From the NCBI GenBank assembly GCA_963703045.1, contig OY969782.1, forward strand, positions 1,426,001 to 1,490,000: a stretch of DNA of 64,000 bases. The letters are read 5' to 3'. Positions within the stretch are counted from its first letter, which is position 1, and each line of letters starts with the position of its first letter. The notes beneath the pieces were generated by a model, which had not been told where the DNA came from, searched no databases, and saw nothing but the letters and a program-made list of their open reading frames with translations. Positions 7,874 through 16,766 of the stretch are shown here, piece by piece. This stretch comes from Miltoncostaea sp963703045. GTDB lineage: Bacteria; Actinomycetota; Thermoleophilia; Miltoncostaeales; Miltoncostaeaceae. A program made the translations under genes and the position numbers.

Positions 7874-7948
7874 GTGAGCGCACACCGCGAGCGCACGCCC
7901 GGGGCCCTCGGGCCGCCGGCCTCGACACCGCGGGCCCCGCTCGGATGA
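7874..7948 (+). CDS. Possible leaderless 24-codon upstream ORF
   Basis: GTG at 7874 opens 24 codons ending in TGA at 7946-7948. That stop overlaps an ATG at 7945 (ATGA) opening an 11-codon ORF, whose TGA at 7978-7980 overlaps the GTG of the lyase gene at 7977 (GTGA). The chain would feed ribosomes from a leaderless start into the lyase gene. The peptide (MSAHRERTPGALG...) resembles nothing known. This may be chance, hence low confidence. Confidence 0.3.
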   Translation: MSAHRERTPGALGPPASTPRAPLG

Positions 7949-7976
7949 GCCCGGCCGGCGCGCGTCGGGGCGCGTC

Positions 7977-8819
7977 GTGACCGTGCAGGACGATCGCGTG
8001 AGGGCCTTCCGGCGGCTCCACGCCGCCGGGTGCTTCGTCATGCCGAACCCGTGGGACGCCGGCAGCGCGATGGCCCTCGAGCAGATGGGCTTCGAGGCGC
8101 TGGCGACGACGAGTGCCGGTCACGCGTGGACGCTGGGCCGCGCCGACAACGGCGTGCGACTCGATCAGGCGCTCGAGCACCTGCGCACCGTCGCCGCGGT
8201 GGTGGGCGTGCCGGTGAACGCCGACTTCGAGGGCGGCTTCGCCGACGATCCGGAGGACGTCGCGAGGAACGTGAAGCTCGCCGCGGCGACGGGGATCGCG
8301 GGGCTCTCGATCGAGGACTCGACGGGAGATCCGGCCGATCCCCTCCACGGGTTCGACCGCGCCGTCGATCGCGTACGCGCCGCCCGGCGGGCGATCGACG
8401 AGAGCGGAACCGGCATCGTGCTCACGGGACGAAGCGAGGGCTTCGTGGTGGGACGACCCGACATCGACGAGACGATCCGTCGGCTGAGGGCGTACGCCGA
8501 CGCCGGTGCCGACTGCCTCTACGCCCCGCGCATCGACACGGTCGAGCAGGTCTCCGCGATCGTCGACGCGGTCTCCCCCGCACCGGTGAACCTGCTCGTC
8601 AACGCGCCGTTCATCACCGTCCCCGAGGCCGCGTCGCTCGGCGTGCGCCGGATCAGCGTCGGGGGCACGCTCGCCCGCACCGCGTGGGCGGGGTTCCTGC
8701 GGGCCGCGCGCGAGATCGCCGACGAGGGCACGTTCTCGCGGTTCGAGGGACTCCCCGACGTCGATGCGCGGTTCGGCGCACGGCAGCCACCTCCCGACGG
8801 AGCCGGCCGGCGCGGCTAA
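7977..8819 (+). CDS. Isocitrate lyase/PEP mutase family enzyme
   Basis: A 280-residue TIM-barrel protein of the ICL/PEPM superfamily. The N-terminus FVMPNPWDAGSAMALEQMGF and the segments VPVNADFEGGFADDP (metal-binding acids), GLSIEDSTGDP and VLTGRSEGFVVG are typical. Members cleave or rearrange alpha-hydroxy or phosphonate C-C/C-P bonds; the Lys-Lys-Cys catalytic loop of true isocitrate lyase is absent, so a 2-methylisocitrate-like or uncharacterised oxaloacetate/acyl-lyase activity is more likely. The TAA stop interlocks with the convergent zinc-ribbon stop (8816-8819). Confidence 0.85.
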   Translation: MTVQDDRVRAFRRLHAAGCFVMPNPWDAGSAMALEQMGFEALATTSAGHAWTLGRADNGVRLDQALEHLRTVAAVVGVPVNADFEGGFADDPEDVARNVKLAAATGIAGLSIEDSTGDPADPLHGFDRAVDRVRAARRAIDESGTGIVLTGRSEGFVVGRPDIDETIRRLRAYADAGADCLYAPRIDTVEQVSAIVDAVSPAPVNLLVNAPFITVPEAASLGVRRISVGGTLARTAWAGFLRAAREIADEGTFSRFEGLPDVDARFGARQPPPDGAGRRG

Positions 8820-8986
8820 TCGCCGGCGGGCCCCGGTGGGTCGGGCGGGGCCGGCTCGTCGCCGCGGATGGGTTGGCCGAACTCGGGACAGGCCTCGTTG
8901 CGGCACTCCCAGCCCGCGTCGGGGCCCGCCATGGCGGTGGTCGCGGGCTGGCCGCACGAGGGGCAGAGGGGCGGGTTCTCGGTCAT
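8816..8986 (-). CDS. Small zinc-ribbon protein
   Basis: A 56-residue acidic protein starting MTENPPLCPSCGQPA. CPSC near the N-terminus and CRNEAC about 20 residues later form a four-cysteine zinc ribbon. A proline/aspartate-rich tail follows. Function unknown; such ribbons are often found as free-standing small proteins in actinobacteria. An upstream in-frame ATG (at 9058) would add an arginine-rich extension, so the inner start is preferred. Its TAG interlocks with the TAA of the convergent lyase gene. Confidence 0.65.
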   Translation of the reverse strand: MTENPPLCPSCGQPATTAMAGPDAGWECRNEACPEFGQPIRGDEPAPPDPPGPAGD

Positions 8987-9057
8987 GGGTCCATTGCATT
9001 CCCGATCGGCCCGGTGCGCAACACCCGCTCGCCGCGCGCGCACGACGGGGCCCGTCA

Positions 9058-9063
9058 TACACT
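9058..9063 (+). promoter_or_regulatory. -10 box TACACT
   Basis: TACACT lies 30 nt upstream of the ATG at 9093. A GGAGGTGAT Shine-Dalgarno (9081-9089) follows, so this gene has a normal leader. Confidence 0.45.
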
Positions 9064-9092
9064 CGCGCCCTGCCCCGACCGGAGGTGATGCG

Positions 9093-10454
9093 ATGAGCGC
9101 GGCCGTGACCGACCTGAGACGGCGGACCGGGGCGGAGGTCGTCGGCCCGGACGACGGGGCCTACGAGGAGGCGCGGTCGGCCTTCAACCTGTCCTGCGAC
9201 CAGCGGCCGGTGGCGGTCGTGCGCGCGACGAGCGCCGACGACGTCGCGGCCGCGGTGGCGTACGCCGCCGAGCAGGGGCTCGGCGTGCGGGCGCAGGCCA
9301 CGGGCCACGGCGCGATCGACGACTGTGAGGACTCGCTGCTGATCGTCACCTCGGCGATGACCGGCGTCGAGATCGACCCGGCGCGGCGGATCGCCCGCGT
9401 GGGGGCCGGCGCGCGCTGGCGCGACGTGGCGCCGGCGGCGTCCGCGCACGGGCTGGCAGGCCGTGCGGGTTCGTCGGGGACGGTCGGCGTCGTGGGCTAC
9501 TCGCTGGGTGGCGGCACGGGGTGGCTCGGGCGGCCGTACGGGCTCGCCTGCACGGCGGTGACCGCCGCCGACGTGGTGACCGCCTCCGGCGAGCGCATGA
9601 GGGTCAACGCCGACACCGCGCCCGACCTGCTCTGGGCCATGAAGGGCGGGGGAGGCAGCTTCGCCGTCGTCTGCGCGCTCGAGTTCGAGCTGGTCGAGGT
9701 GCCGCGGGTCTGGGCCGGCAACCTGATGTGGCCCCTCGCGGACGCGCCGCGGGTGTTGCCCGCCTGGCGCGCCTGGGTCAACGGGGTGCCCGAGCGCCTC
9801 GGCTCGACCATCCGCATGATGCGGATCCCGCCGCTGCCCGAGGTGCCCGAGCCGTTGCGCGGCGCGGAGATCGTCGTCGTCGGCGTGTGCCTGGTGGGCG
9901 ACGCGGCCGAGGGCGAGGGCCTCGTCGAGCCCCTGCGCGCGGTGGCGCCGCGCATGATGGAGACCCTGCAGGAGATGTCGCCCGCCGGTCTGCCGGCGGT
10001 CGCGATGGACCCCGAGGACCCGGTCCCGGTGCTCTCCGCGCATGCGCTGCTCGACGATGTGCCCGGCGACTGCCTGGAGCGCCTGCTCGAGGCGGCCGGA
10101 CCGGACGCCGACTGCCCTCTGGTCGAGGTCGAGCTGCGGCACCTGGGCGGCGCGCTGCGCCGGCCCGCGCCCGAATCGGCTGCGCTCGACCACCTCGACG
10201 CCGACTTCCTGCTCTGGGGCCTCGGCGTCCCGCTCGGCCCGGCGACGCCCGAGGCGATCGGCGCGTCGCTGGCGGCGGTCGAGGAGGCGGCCCTGCCCTG
10301 GGACCGCGGACGGCGTCAGATGAACTTCTGCGAGGAGGCGGTCAACCCCGCGAGCCTGTTCACGCCCGAGGCGCTCGCGCGGCTGCGCAGTATCCGGCGC
10401 GAGTGGGATCCGAACGGCCTGCTGCGCCCGAACCACCCCGTCGGGGTCACCTGA
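9093..10454 (+). CDS. FAD-binding oxidoreductase (berberine-bridge/FAD_binding_4 type)
   Basis: A 453-residue flavin-linked oxidase or dehydrogenase. The PCMH FAD-binding domain spans residues about 35-205 (RPVAVVRATSADDVAAAV, VRAQATGHGA with the His that anchors FAD, and VGVVGYSLGGGTGWLGRPYG). The C-terminus has the BBE-like end NFCEEAV...WDPNGLLRPNHP. The cysteine used for the second covalent FAD bond in berberine bridge enzymes is missing (SSGTVGVVGY), so at most one covalent link is expected. Substrate unknown. A frame-disrupted paralogue lies at 30600-31985. Translation start is fixed by GGAGG upstream. Confidence 0.9.
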   Translation: MSAAVTDLRRRTGAEVVGPDDGAYEEARSAFNLSCDQRPVAVVRATSADDVAAAVAYAAEQGLGVRAQATGHGAIDDCEDSLLIVTSAMTGVEIDPARRIARVGAGARWRDVAPAASAHGLAGRAGSSGTVGVVGYSLGGGTGWLGRPYGLACTAVTAADVVTASGERMRVNADTAPDLLWAMKGGGGSFAVVCALEFELVEVPRVWAGNLMWPLADAPRVLPAWRAWVNGVPERLGSTIRMMRIPPLPEVPEPLRGAEIVVVGVCLVGDAAEGEGLVEPLRAVAPRMMETLQEMSPAGLPAVAMDPEDPVPVLSAHALLDDVPGDCLERLLEAAGPDADCPLVEVELRHLGGALRRPAPESAALDHLDADFLLWGLGVPLGPATPEAIGASLAAVEEAALPWDRGRRQMNFCEEAVNPASLFTPEALARLRSIRREWDPNGLLRPNHPVGVT

Positions 10455-10529
10455 CCGGGGCTCTTCGTCGGGGCGGGATCGGCGCCGCCGGCGGGGCGGC
10501 GGAATAGACCGGCGGCGGCGTTCGTCGTG

Positions 10530-10823
10530 ATGGGTACCGGCGAGATCCGCCGCCACCCACACCCGGGGAGCACCCGCATCAACCGGATCGACGCCTTCGT
10601 GTCCCTGCAGAAGCGGGTGGACGGCCGGTGGGTGCAGGTGGGCAGCCGGGGCTACGGGGTGCTGTTCGACAGCTACGGCTCGGGCGGCCTCAAGAAGGGC
10701 TCGCAGCCGGTGTGCGGCGGCGCCGGCGCGCAGTGGCGCACCCTGGCCCAGGTCCGGCTCGGCTCCAACGGCACCCCGTGGAACGTGGCCGGCCCCGCCG
10801 CGACGGATCCGGCCGGCTGCTGA
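10530..10823 (+). CDS. Hypothetical protein or gene remnant
   Basis: A 97-residue ORF with a GTG alternative start 3 nt earlier. The part from about residue 16 (INRIDAFVSLQKRVDGRWVQ) onwards has even amino-acid use, two cysteines (PVCGG, AGC at the end) and no arginine-rich noise, so it looks like a real beta-rich domain. No signal peptide or ribosome binding site is visible. It may be the C-terminal remnant of a secreted protein that lost its N-terminus. Family not recognised. Confidence 0.45.
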   Translation: MGTGEIRRHPHPGSTRINRIDAFVSLQKRVDGRWVQVGSRGYGVLFDSYGSGGLKKGSQPVCGGAGAQWRTLAQVRLGSNGTPWNVAGPAATDPAGC

Positions 10824-10914
10824 GGCCGGCGCCCGTCAGCTGATCCGGCGGCACGCGGGAGCCGGGGGCGGTCTCTCGTCTTGCGCCGCGGGATCACGGG
10901 CAGTATCTGAGGGG

Positions 10915-12195
10915 ATGCCCCCCTCCCTCCAGGCGCCTGCCGACACCCTCGCGGAGCGCGCCCGGGCGCAGCGCCGCGCCCTGACGGTGCTGATCGCCGG
11001 TCAGGTGCTCGGGGGGGTCGGCCTCGCGGCCGGGGTCGCCGTCGGAGCGTTGCTGGCGCGCGACCTGCTGGACGGCGACAGCCTGACCGGACTGCCGGTG
11101 GCGGTTGCGACCGCGGGGGGCGCCCTCGCCGCGCCGCCGCTGTCGCGGCTGATGAACGCGCGCGGGCGCCGCCCGGGCCTGGCGCTCGGCTACCTGCTCG
11201 GCGCCGTCGGCGGCGCCATCGTGGTGCTGGCGGCGGCCATCGGCAGCTTCGCGGTGCTGATCGCCGGGATGATCGTGTTCGGATCGGGCAACACGGCGAG
11301 CCTGCTGGCGCGCTTCGCCGGCGCCGACCTGGCGCCGCCGCTCGGCCGGGCCCGCGCACTCAGCACGGTGCTCTTCGCCACCACCTTCGGGGCGGTGGCC
11401 GGGCCGAACCTGATCGACGGCACCGGCGCCGTCGCGCGGGCCGTGGGGCTGCCGGAGCTGGCGGGGCCCTTCGCCCTCTCGGCGCTCGCCTACGCCGCCG
11501 CGGCCACCGTCGTGGCCATCGCCCTGCGTCCCGATCCGTTGCTGCTGGCCCGGGCCCTCGACGCCGGTGACGGCCCCGCGCCGGTGACGGTGGCCCTCGC
11601 GCGGCGCGGGGGGTGGTCGGAGCTCTCGCGGGGGCCCGCTCTCGTCGGAGTCAGCGGCATGGTCGCCGCGCAGCTCGTGATGGTCGGCGTCATGACGATG
11701 ACCCCGCTGCACATGCGCGCCCACGGCCACGGCCTGAGCGTCATCGGCCTGGTGATCAGCGTCCACATCGCCGGCATGTACCTCTTCTCGCCGCTGGTGG
11801 GGCTGCTGGCCGACCGCGCCGGCAGGATGTTCACCCTGCGCGCGGGGGCCGGCACCCTGACCGCGGCCGGTGTGCTGGCGGCGCTCGCCGACCCGGCGTC
11901 GAGCGTGGTGCTGGCGGTGGCCCTGTTCCTGCTCGGCCTCGGCTGGAGCCTGTGCCTGGTGGCGGGCAGCACCATGCTCGTCAACGCGGTCCCCCTCGCG
12001 CGGCGGGCGCAGGCCCAGGGCGACGCCGACCTGCTGGTGGGTCTCGCCGGGGCGACGGGCGGGCTCGGATCGGGGGTGCTGCTGGGCGCCGCGGGCTTCG
12101 CGGCGGTCGGGCTGCTGGCCGCCGTGATCGCGGTCGTGTTCCTCGGCCCGCGGTGGGTCAGCGCCGGCACCGCCGCCACGGACACCGGGGGCTGA
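10915..12195 (+). CDS. MFS transporter
   Basis: A 426-residue major facilitator with about 12 membrane helices. The loop 2-3 signature region carries a basic segment (SRLMNARGRRPGLALGYLLG), and the second half begins near LSRGPALVGVSGMVAAQLV and includes LVGLLADRAGRM. Substrate unknown; drug/proton exporters of this subgroup are common in actinobacteria. The start is an ATG with a TATCTG box about 5 nt upstream, possibly leaderless. A perfect 10-bp hairpin terminator lies 40 nt after the stop. Confidence 0.88.
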   Translation: MPPSLQAPADTLAERARAQRRALTVLIAGQVLGGVGLAAGVAVGALLARDLLDGDSLTGLPVAVATAGGALAAPPLSRLMNARGRRPGLALGYLLGAVGGAIVVLAAAIGSFAVLIAGMIVFGSGNTASLLARFAGADLAPPLGRARALSTVLFATTFGAVAGPNLIDGTGAVARAVGLPELAGPFALSALAYAAAATVVAIALRPDPLLLARALDAGDGPAPVTVALARRGGWSELSRGPALVGVSGMVAAQLVMVGVMTMTPLHMRAHGHGLSVIGLVISVHIAGMYLFSPLVGLLADRAGRMFTLRAGAGTLTAAGVLAALADPASSVVLAVALFLLGLGWSLCLVAGSTMLVNAVPLARRAQAQGDADLLVGLAGATGGLGSGVLLGAAGFAAVGLLAAVIAVVFLGPRWVSAGTAATDTGG

Positions 12196-12234
12196 GCGGG
12201 CGCGCCCGCCGGGGCGCCGCCCGCCGGTGAGGCC

Positions 12235-12260
12235 GAACGGGCAGGCCGGTCTGCCCGTTC
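12235..12260 (+). terminator. Perfect 10-bp hairpin terminator
   Basis: GAACGGGCAG (12235-12244) pairs with CTGCCCGTTC (12251-12260) around a 6-nt loop, between the MFS gene and the large effector-like gene. The right arm ends in TTCTC, a weak U-rich end. Confidence 0.65.
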
Positions 12261-12298
12261 TCAGCCGGCGCGTCGTTGCGCGCACTCCCGGCCGCGAC

Positions 12299-12304
12299 TA
12301 GCGT
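12299..12304 (+). promoter_or_regulatory. -10 box TAGCGT, leaderless start
   Basis: TAGCGT is followed by 6 nt and the ATG at 12311 of the 1478-residue protein. Together with the terminator just upstream this suggests an independent transcription unit. Confidence 0.5.
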
Positions 12305-12310
12305 CGGACC

Positions 12311-15300
12311 ATGCGGGCGAGGGCGATGCGGCTCCCCGGCGGGCGGAGGCCCGACGATCCGGCCGCCGCCGACGTGCGCGCGGACGCCGCAGGGCGGGTG
12401 CTCTCGTTGCAGGGCGCGGTCGGCAACCGCGCCGTCGGTCGCGCGCTCGCGCGCCAGGCCGCACCCACGAGCGCGGACGACCCGGGCTTCAACCCCGACT
12501 CGCTCGTCAACGACCTGCGCCGGGCGATCGACCAGTCCGACACCGAGGTCGACGGCTTCGAGGGCGGCGGGCAGTGGACCGGGCCCCCGATCATCGTGCG
12601 GAGCATCCACGCCGAGGCCGTCGTCAAGGTGCTCGAGAACCGCACGCCGGCCCAGATCGAGCGCATCCGGACGCTGTACTCGCAGCTCGAGACCGGGGGC
12701 AGGCGCACCCTCGAGGACGACCTGTTCGGGAAGGGCGAGTCGGGGCACCCCAGCGTGCTGACCCGCCGCCCGGCCTGGGACGCGCGCATCAGGGCGCTGC
12801 TCAAGGGCACCCGGGGGGAGGCCCCCGGCGGCCCGATGACCGACGGTCGGGCCGAGGCCGACGCCGCCGAGCTCGCGCAGATCCTCGGCGGCAGCGTCGG
12901 CGAAGGCCAGCGCGAGCGCATCTACGCGCTGCACCGGCGCCCCCCGGCCGACCTCGATCGCGTCTACGCCGCCTACCTCGCGCGGCACGGCCGGTCGCTC
13001 GACGACGCGCTCAACGACAAGCTGCCCCGGACGGGCGACCGCAACCGCGCCGCCCAGTTGAGGATCGGCAACTGGGCGGCGGCCGACGCGATCGCGATCG
13101 AGCAGAAGCGACTCGCGATCGAGGAGCTGAAGAAGGGCGAGGTCAATCCGTTCGCCGCCGACCACATAAAGAAGCAGCGGGCGGCGCTGGCCGCGGGGAT
13201 CGAGGGCATCCTGGAGATGAACCGCCAGGAGGCGATGGCCGACCCCGCCAACGCCGGCAGGACGGCCGACGAGGCCGTCAACGCGCGGCTCGACGCGATC
13301 CTCGACATGAAGGGCGCCGAGCCCGGTCAGTCGCTCGGGGCGACGCTCTACACCACGCTCGGCCCCGTGCAGGGCCTGATCGTCATCGCCACGGTCAAGG
13401 CCAGCCTCGTCGACACCGCCGCCCTCGCGCTGCTTCGGATGGAGCTCGAGGGCACGACCAAGACCGACAAGATCACCCCGATCCTGCGCGGGTTCCGCAC
13501 GCAGGCGCACCACGACGTGATGGCGCGGGCGTCCGACCGGGCCGTGCCGGAGGCCGAGCGCCTCGCCCTGGCCAGCCCGGCCGCGTTCGGGGCCGCGGTC
13601 AACGAGCAGGCGAAGCGGTACACCGAGGCCTTCATCGCGGCGTACGACCAGATGCGCGGCGAGGGCCGTTCGTGGCAGCGGATCGTCAACAGCGCCGACG
13701 AGCACAACACCGACCTGATGAACGCCCTGCGGCAGGGGGGCGGCAGGGTCTCCGACCTCGACGAGCTCGACATCGCGATCCGCAAGAAGGACGAGGACGG
13801 CATCGTCGCCGTGCTCAAGCGACAGCCGCACCACGAGGCCGTGGAGGACCTCGAGAAGGCCTACCTCGCCAAACGCGGCCGCGGTCTGCGCGAGACGCTG
13901 TTCGGCCTGTACGGCCGGGTCGGCGAGGCGGCGTTCCTGCCGCGCAAGTACTCGCGGGCCACCGTGACCGGGCGCGAGGCGGGGTTCGTCGAGGAGTCGC
14001 TGCAGAAGCCCTCGAAGGAGCAGCTCGGCACGCAGGCCGAGGCCGACTGGATGGCGAAGTTCGGGCAGCTCGAGCTGCAGATCACCGAGGGCACGAGCGG
14101 GGCCATGGGGGCGCTGCGAGAGGTGGGCGACGACCCCGAGACCCAGGTGCTGATGAACGAGTCGGCCCGGCGGCTGGTGGCGCTGCGGGCCGAGTTCGAG
14201 CGAGCGGGGCCCGGGGGCCGTCCGCGGGGCGTGATCCTCGCCGAGATGCGTCGCGTGCGCGCGACCCTCACCGGCGACGCGACCGCCTACGAGGAAGAGA
14301 ACGCGAAGATGGTCGAGCAGCTGCGCTCGGCCATCAGCCTGGCGGTGCAGATCGCCCTCGCGATCGCGCTCCCCGGTGTCGGGGGCGGCTTCCTCGCCGC
14401 CACCGCGATCAACATCGGCGCGACCGTCGCCAGCAACATGATCATCTGGGGCGACGACTACACGCTCGACCGCTTCACGGGCGACGTGCTCGGCGGCGTC
14501 ACGGGAGCGGTCGGCGGCAAGCTCGGCGAGAAGGTGGTGGGCGCGCTCGGCAAGACGATCGCGGGCCGGGCCGCCCGCGGCAGCGTCGAGGCCGCCGAGC
14601 ACGTCGGGATCGCCGTCGGCCTGTCGAAGCAGGCCGGGCAGGCCGCCGCGATGGCCGACGAGGCGAGCCTGGCGCTGGCGGCGGCGATGGAGGGCGGCAA
14701 CCTCGTGGGCGGGGCCGCGCTCACCACCGCCGTGACGGGCGAGAACCAGTTCACGGTGGAGTCGCTCGCCCAGGGCGTCGTGATGAACCAGCTCGGCAAG
14801 ATCCGCACGCCGCGGCGACCCGCCGGCGGCGGCCGCGACGACGCCCCGCGGACGGGGACCGGCGACGGCCCGGCGCCGGCCGACGGGGCGCCGGCCCCCG
14901 CGGTGGAGGGGACGCCGGCGCCCGCCGTCGAGGGGGCACCCGCGCCGGTCGTCGCCGTCGAGCCGCCGGCCGGGCGCCCGGCGGCCGCGCCCACGGCCCA
15001 TGCGCCCGAGGGCGCGACGCCGGCTCCGCCCCCGGCGACGACGCGGCCGGCCGAGCCGGCCGCCCCCGGCGCGACCTCCGCGCGCCCCGAGGCGGGGTCG
15101 GCGCGCACCGAGGCGCGCGCGTCGGTCAACTCGATGGAGCAGCTCGCGTCCCACTGGCCCGGCATGAACGCGGGTGAGCGGCTGCGGGGGCTCGAGCGCA
15201 TCTCCGATGCCGTGCTGGCGCCCCGCGACATCCCCCCGGTGCGGCTGGCGGCCGGCGACGTCGGCCAGGCGGGTGCCCACTTCGACTTCCGCGAGTGGAC

Positions 15301-16747
15301 CGTGCGCCTCAATCCCGACGAGCTGAGCCTGCCCGCGCTGTCGGCCGGCGAGGCCGGGTCGCTGGGGGGCCTGGCACGGCACGAGCTCGATCACACGGCG
15401 CAGTGGTGGGACATGGCGCGGCTGCGCGCGGGGATCGGTCACGACGCGGCCGCCATCAGCCGCGACATGGGCATCCCGATCGACATCGCCACCCAGGCCG
15501 TGGCCGCCAACGGCCGCGAGGGGCCGCTCACGGGCGAGCGCGCGGCCAACGCGCAGCGATGGTGGGACAGCGTCTACGCGCCGGGCAGCCCGCGCGAGCA
15601 GGTGCTGGCCGACCACGACCTCCTCTCGGGGATGCTCGACGACCTCGACGCCCGCATCCGGGCCCAGGGCGCGCATCCGGACCCGGCCCTGATCGCCGAC
15701 CGCGCCGCGCTGGCGGCGGTCGTCGCCGACGCCGACGCCGCGTACCGGCGGCTGCCGGAGGAGGTGGCGGCCTACCTCGCGGGCGATCGGACCGCGGCCG
15801 AGTCGACCGTCATGGAGGCCGAGCGCCAGGCCGACCTGGCGGAGGTCGCGGCCCACCACGCCCGCGAGTCGGTGCGCGAGGTCGAGGGGCGCCTGCTCGA
15901 CCAGGTGGCCGCGGGGGCGGAGGCCGATCCCGCGCTGGTGGCCGAGCACGAGCGGGCGCTCGAGCGACTGCGGCGACTCGAGAACCGCGCCGACGAGCTC
16001 GGCGCCGCGCGCGACGCGATGACCGACGAGAGCGGCGCCCCCGTGGGGGTGCCCCTGCCGGCGAGCGGGGTGCCCGCGGCCCCCGGCGGGGCGGCGGCGC
16101 CGGCGGGTGCCGGGGCCGGGCCGGCGCCCGCCGCGGCGCGGCGACCTCCGCCGCCGCTCGCGGAGGAGGTGCACCTGGTCGAGATCCCCGTCAGCACCCG
16201 CATCGTCTCGGCCGTCAACGCGGAGAGCGCGTCGCACGCCGACGTGGTGTACCGCGACGTGGTCATGGCGTCGGCCGAGCGCGAGGCGGCCCTCTGCTTC
16301 GACACCGCCTCGCGGCAGTACGTCGTGATCCAGGGCGGGCGCGACGCCATCACCACCTACGGTCTGCGCGAGGCGGGGCTGATCGTGCTGCGCCACTCGC
16401 ACCCCATCGACCCGGCGACCGGCCGCGTGCGCGACGGCGACCGGTTCCCGTCGATCGAGGACATGGGGGCGCTCGCGCTCTCGACGCCGGTCGGCGAGAT
16501 GGGCATCGAGCACGTTGACTTCCAGCTCGGCGGGGGCGTGTGGGGCGAGGCGCGGTTCCAGGTGGACAAGCGCGGGGCGCACAGCGAGTACTCGGTGGTG
16601 GTCTCCCACGGCGGCACGGTGGTCGAGCAGCGGCCGTTCGACTCGCTCGACGCCTACAACCGATTCCTCTTCGAGAGGTTCGGCGCCCACCGGCCGGTGC
16701 CCGAGGGGGCGGCGGCGTACGACCGGGGCAACGCGGGCGACGACTGA
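12311..16747 (+). CDS. Giant multidomain eCIS-cargo-like/polymorphic effector with HExxH and HxHP...SxxD motifs
   Basis: A 1478-residue protein. Seen in order: residues 31-49 LSLQGAVGNRAVGRALARQ, matching the short LQxxxGNxAV motif of proteins associated with extracellular contractile injection systems (eCIS); several helical repeats resembling bacterial annexin-like repeats (about 100-220 and 480-550, e.g. AYLARHGRSLDDALNDKLP); a hydrophobic Gly/Ala-rich segment (about 675-835) typical of pre-toxin regions; a Pro/Ala linker (about 840-935); a zincin-like domain with H1024-E-L-D-H1028; a coiled-coil-like stretch (about 1150-1240); a second Pro/Ala linker; and a C-terminal domain with H1362-S-H1364-P...S1381-x2-D1384, a JAMM-like metal motif. 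No eCIS sheath, tube or baseplate gene is nearby and no immunity gene is obvious. Function as a secreted or injected effector is inference. Confidence 0.8.
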   Translation: MRARAMRLPGGRRPDDPAAADVRADAAGRVLSLQGAVGNRAVGRALARQAAPTSADDPGFNPDSLVNDLRRAIDQSDTEVDGFEGGGQWTGPPIIVRSIHAEAVVKVLENRTPAQIERIRTLYSQLETGGRRTLEDDLFGKGESGHPSVLTRRPAWDARIRALLKGTRGEAPGGPMTDGRAEADAAELAQILGGSVGEGQRERIYALHRRPPADLDRVYAAYLARHGRSLDDALNDKLPRTGDRNRAAQLRIGNWAAADAIAIEQKRLAIEELKKGEVNPFAADHIKKQRAALAAGIEGILEMNRQEAMADPANAGRTADEAVNARLDAILDMKGAEPGQSLGATLYTTLGPVQGLIVIATVKASLVDTAALALLRMELEGTTKTDKITPILRGFRTQAHHDVMARASDRAVPEAERLALASPAAFGAAVNEQAKRYTEAFIAAYDQMRGEGRSWQRIVNSADEHNTDLMNALRQGGGRVSDLDELDIAIRKKDEDGIVAVLKRQPHHEAVEDLEKAYLAKRGRGLRETLFGLYGRVGEAAFLPRKYSRATVTGREAGFVEESLQKPSKEQLGTQAEADWMAKFGQLELQITEGTSGAMGALREVGDDPETQVLMNESARRLVALRAEFERAGPGGRPRGVILAEMRRVRATLTGDATAYEEENAKMVEQLRSAISLAVQIALAIALPGVGGGFLAATAINIGATVASNMIIWGDDYTLDRFTGDVLGGVTGAVGGKLGEKVVGALGKTIAGRAARGSVEAAEHVGIAVGLSKQAGQAAAMADEASLALAAAMEGGNLVGGAALTTAVTGENQFTVESLAQGVVMNQLGKIRTPRRPAGGGRDDAPRTGTGDGPAPADGAPAPAVEGTPAPAVEGAPAPVVAVEPPAGRPAAAPTAHAPEGATPAPPPATTRPAEPAAPGATSARPEAGSARTEARASVNSMEQLASHWPGMNAGERLRGLERISDAVLAPRDIPPVRLAAGDVGQAGAHFDFREWTVRLNPDELSLPALSAGEAGSLGGLARHELDHTAQWWDMARLRAGIGHDAAAISRDMGIPIDIATQAVAANGREGPLTGERAANAQRWWDSVYAPGSPREQVLADHDLLSGMLDDLDARIRAQGAHPDPALIADRAALAAVVADADAAYRRLPEEVAAYLAGDRTAAESTVMEAERQADLAEVAAHHARESVREVEGRLLDQVAAGAEADPALVAEHERALERLRRLENRADELGAARDAMTDESGAPVGVPLPASGVPAAPGGAAAPAGAGAGPAPAAARRPPPPLAEEVHLVEIPVSTRIVSAVNAESASHADVVYRDVVMASAEREAALCFDTASRQYVVIQGGRDAITTYGLREAGLIVLRHSHPIDPATGRVRDGDRFPSIEDMGALALSTPVGEMGIEHVDFQLGGGVWGEARFQVDKRGAHSEYSVVVSHGGTVVEQRPFDSLDAYNRFLFERFGAHRPVPEGAAAYDRGNAGDD

Positions 16748-16766
16748 GCGCCGCCTGCGGGGCGGT

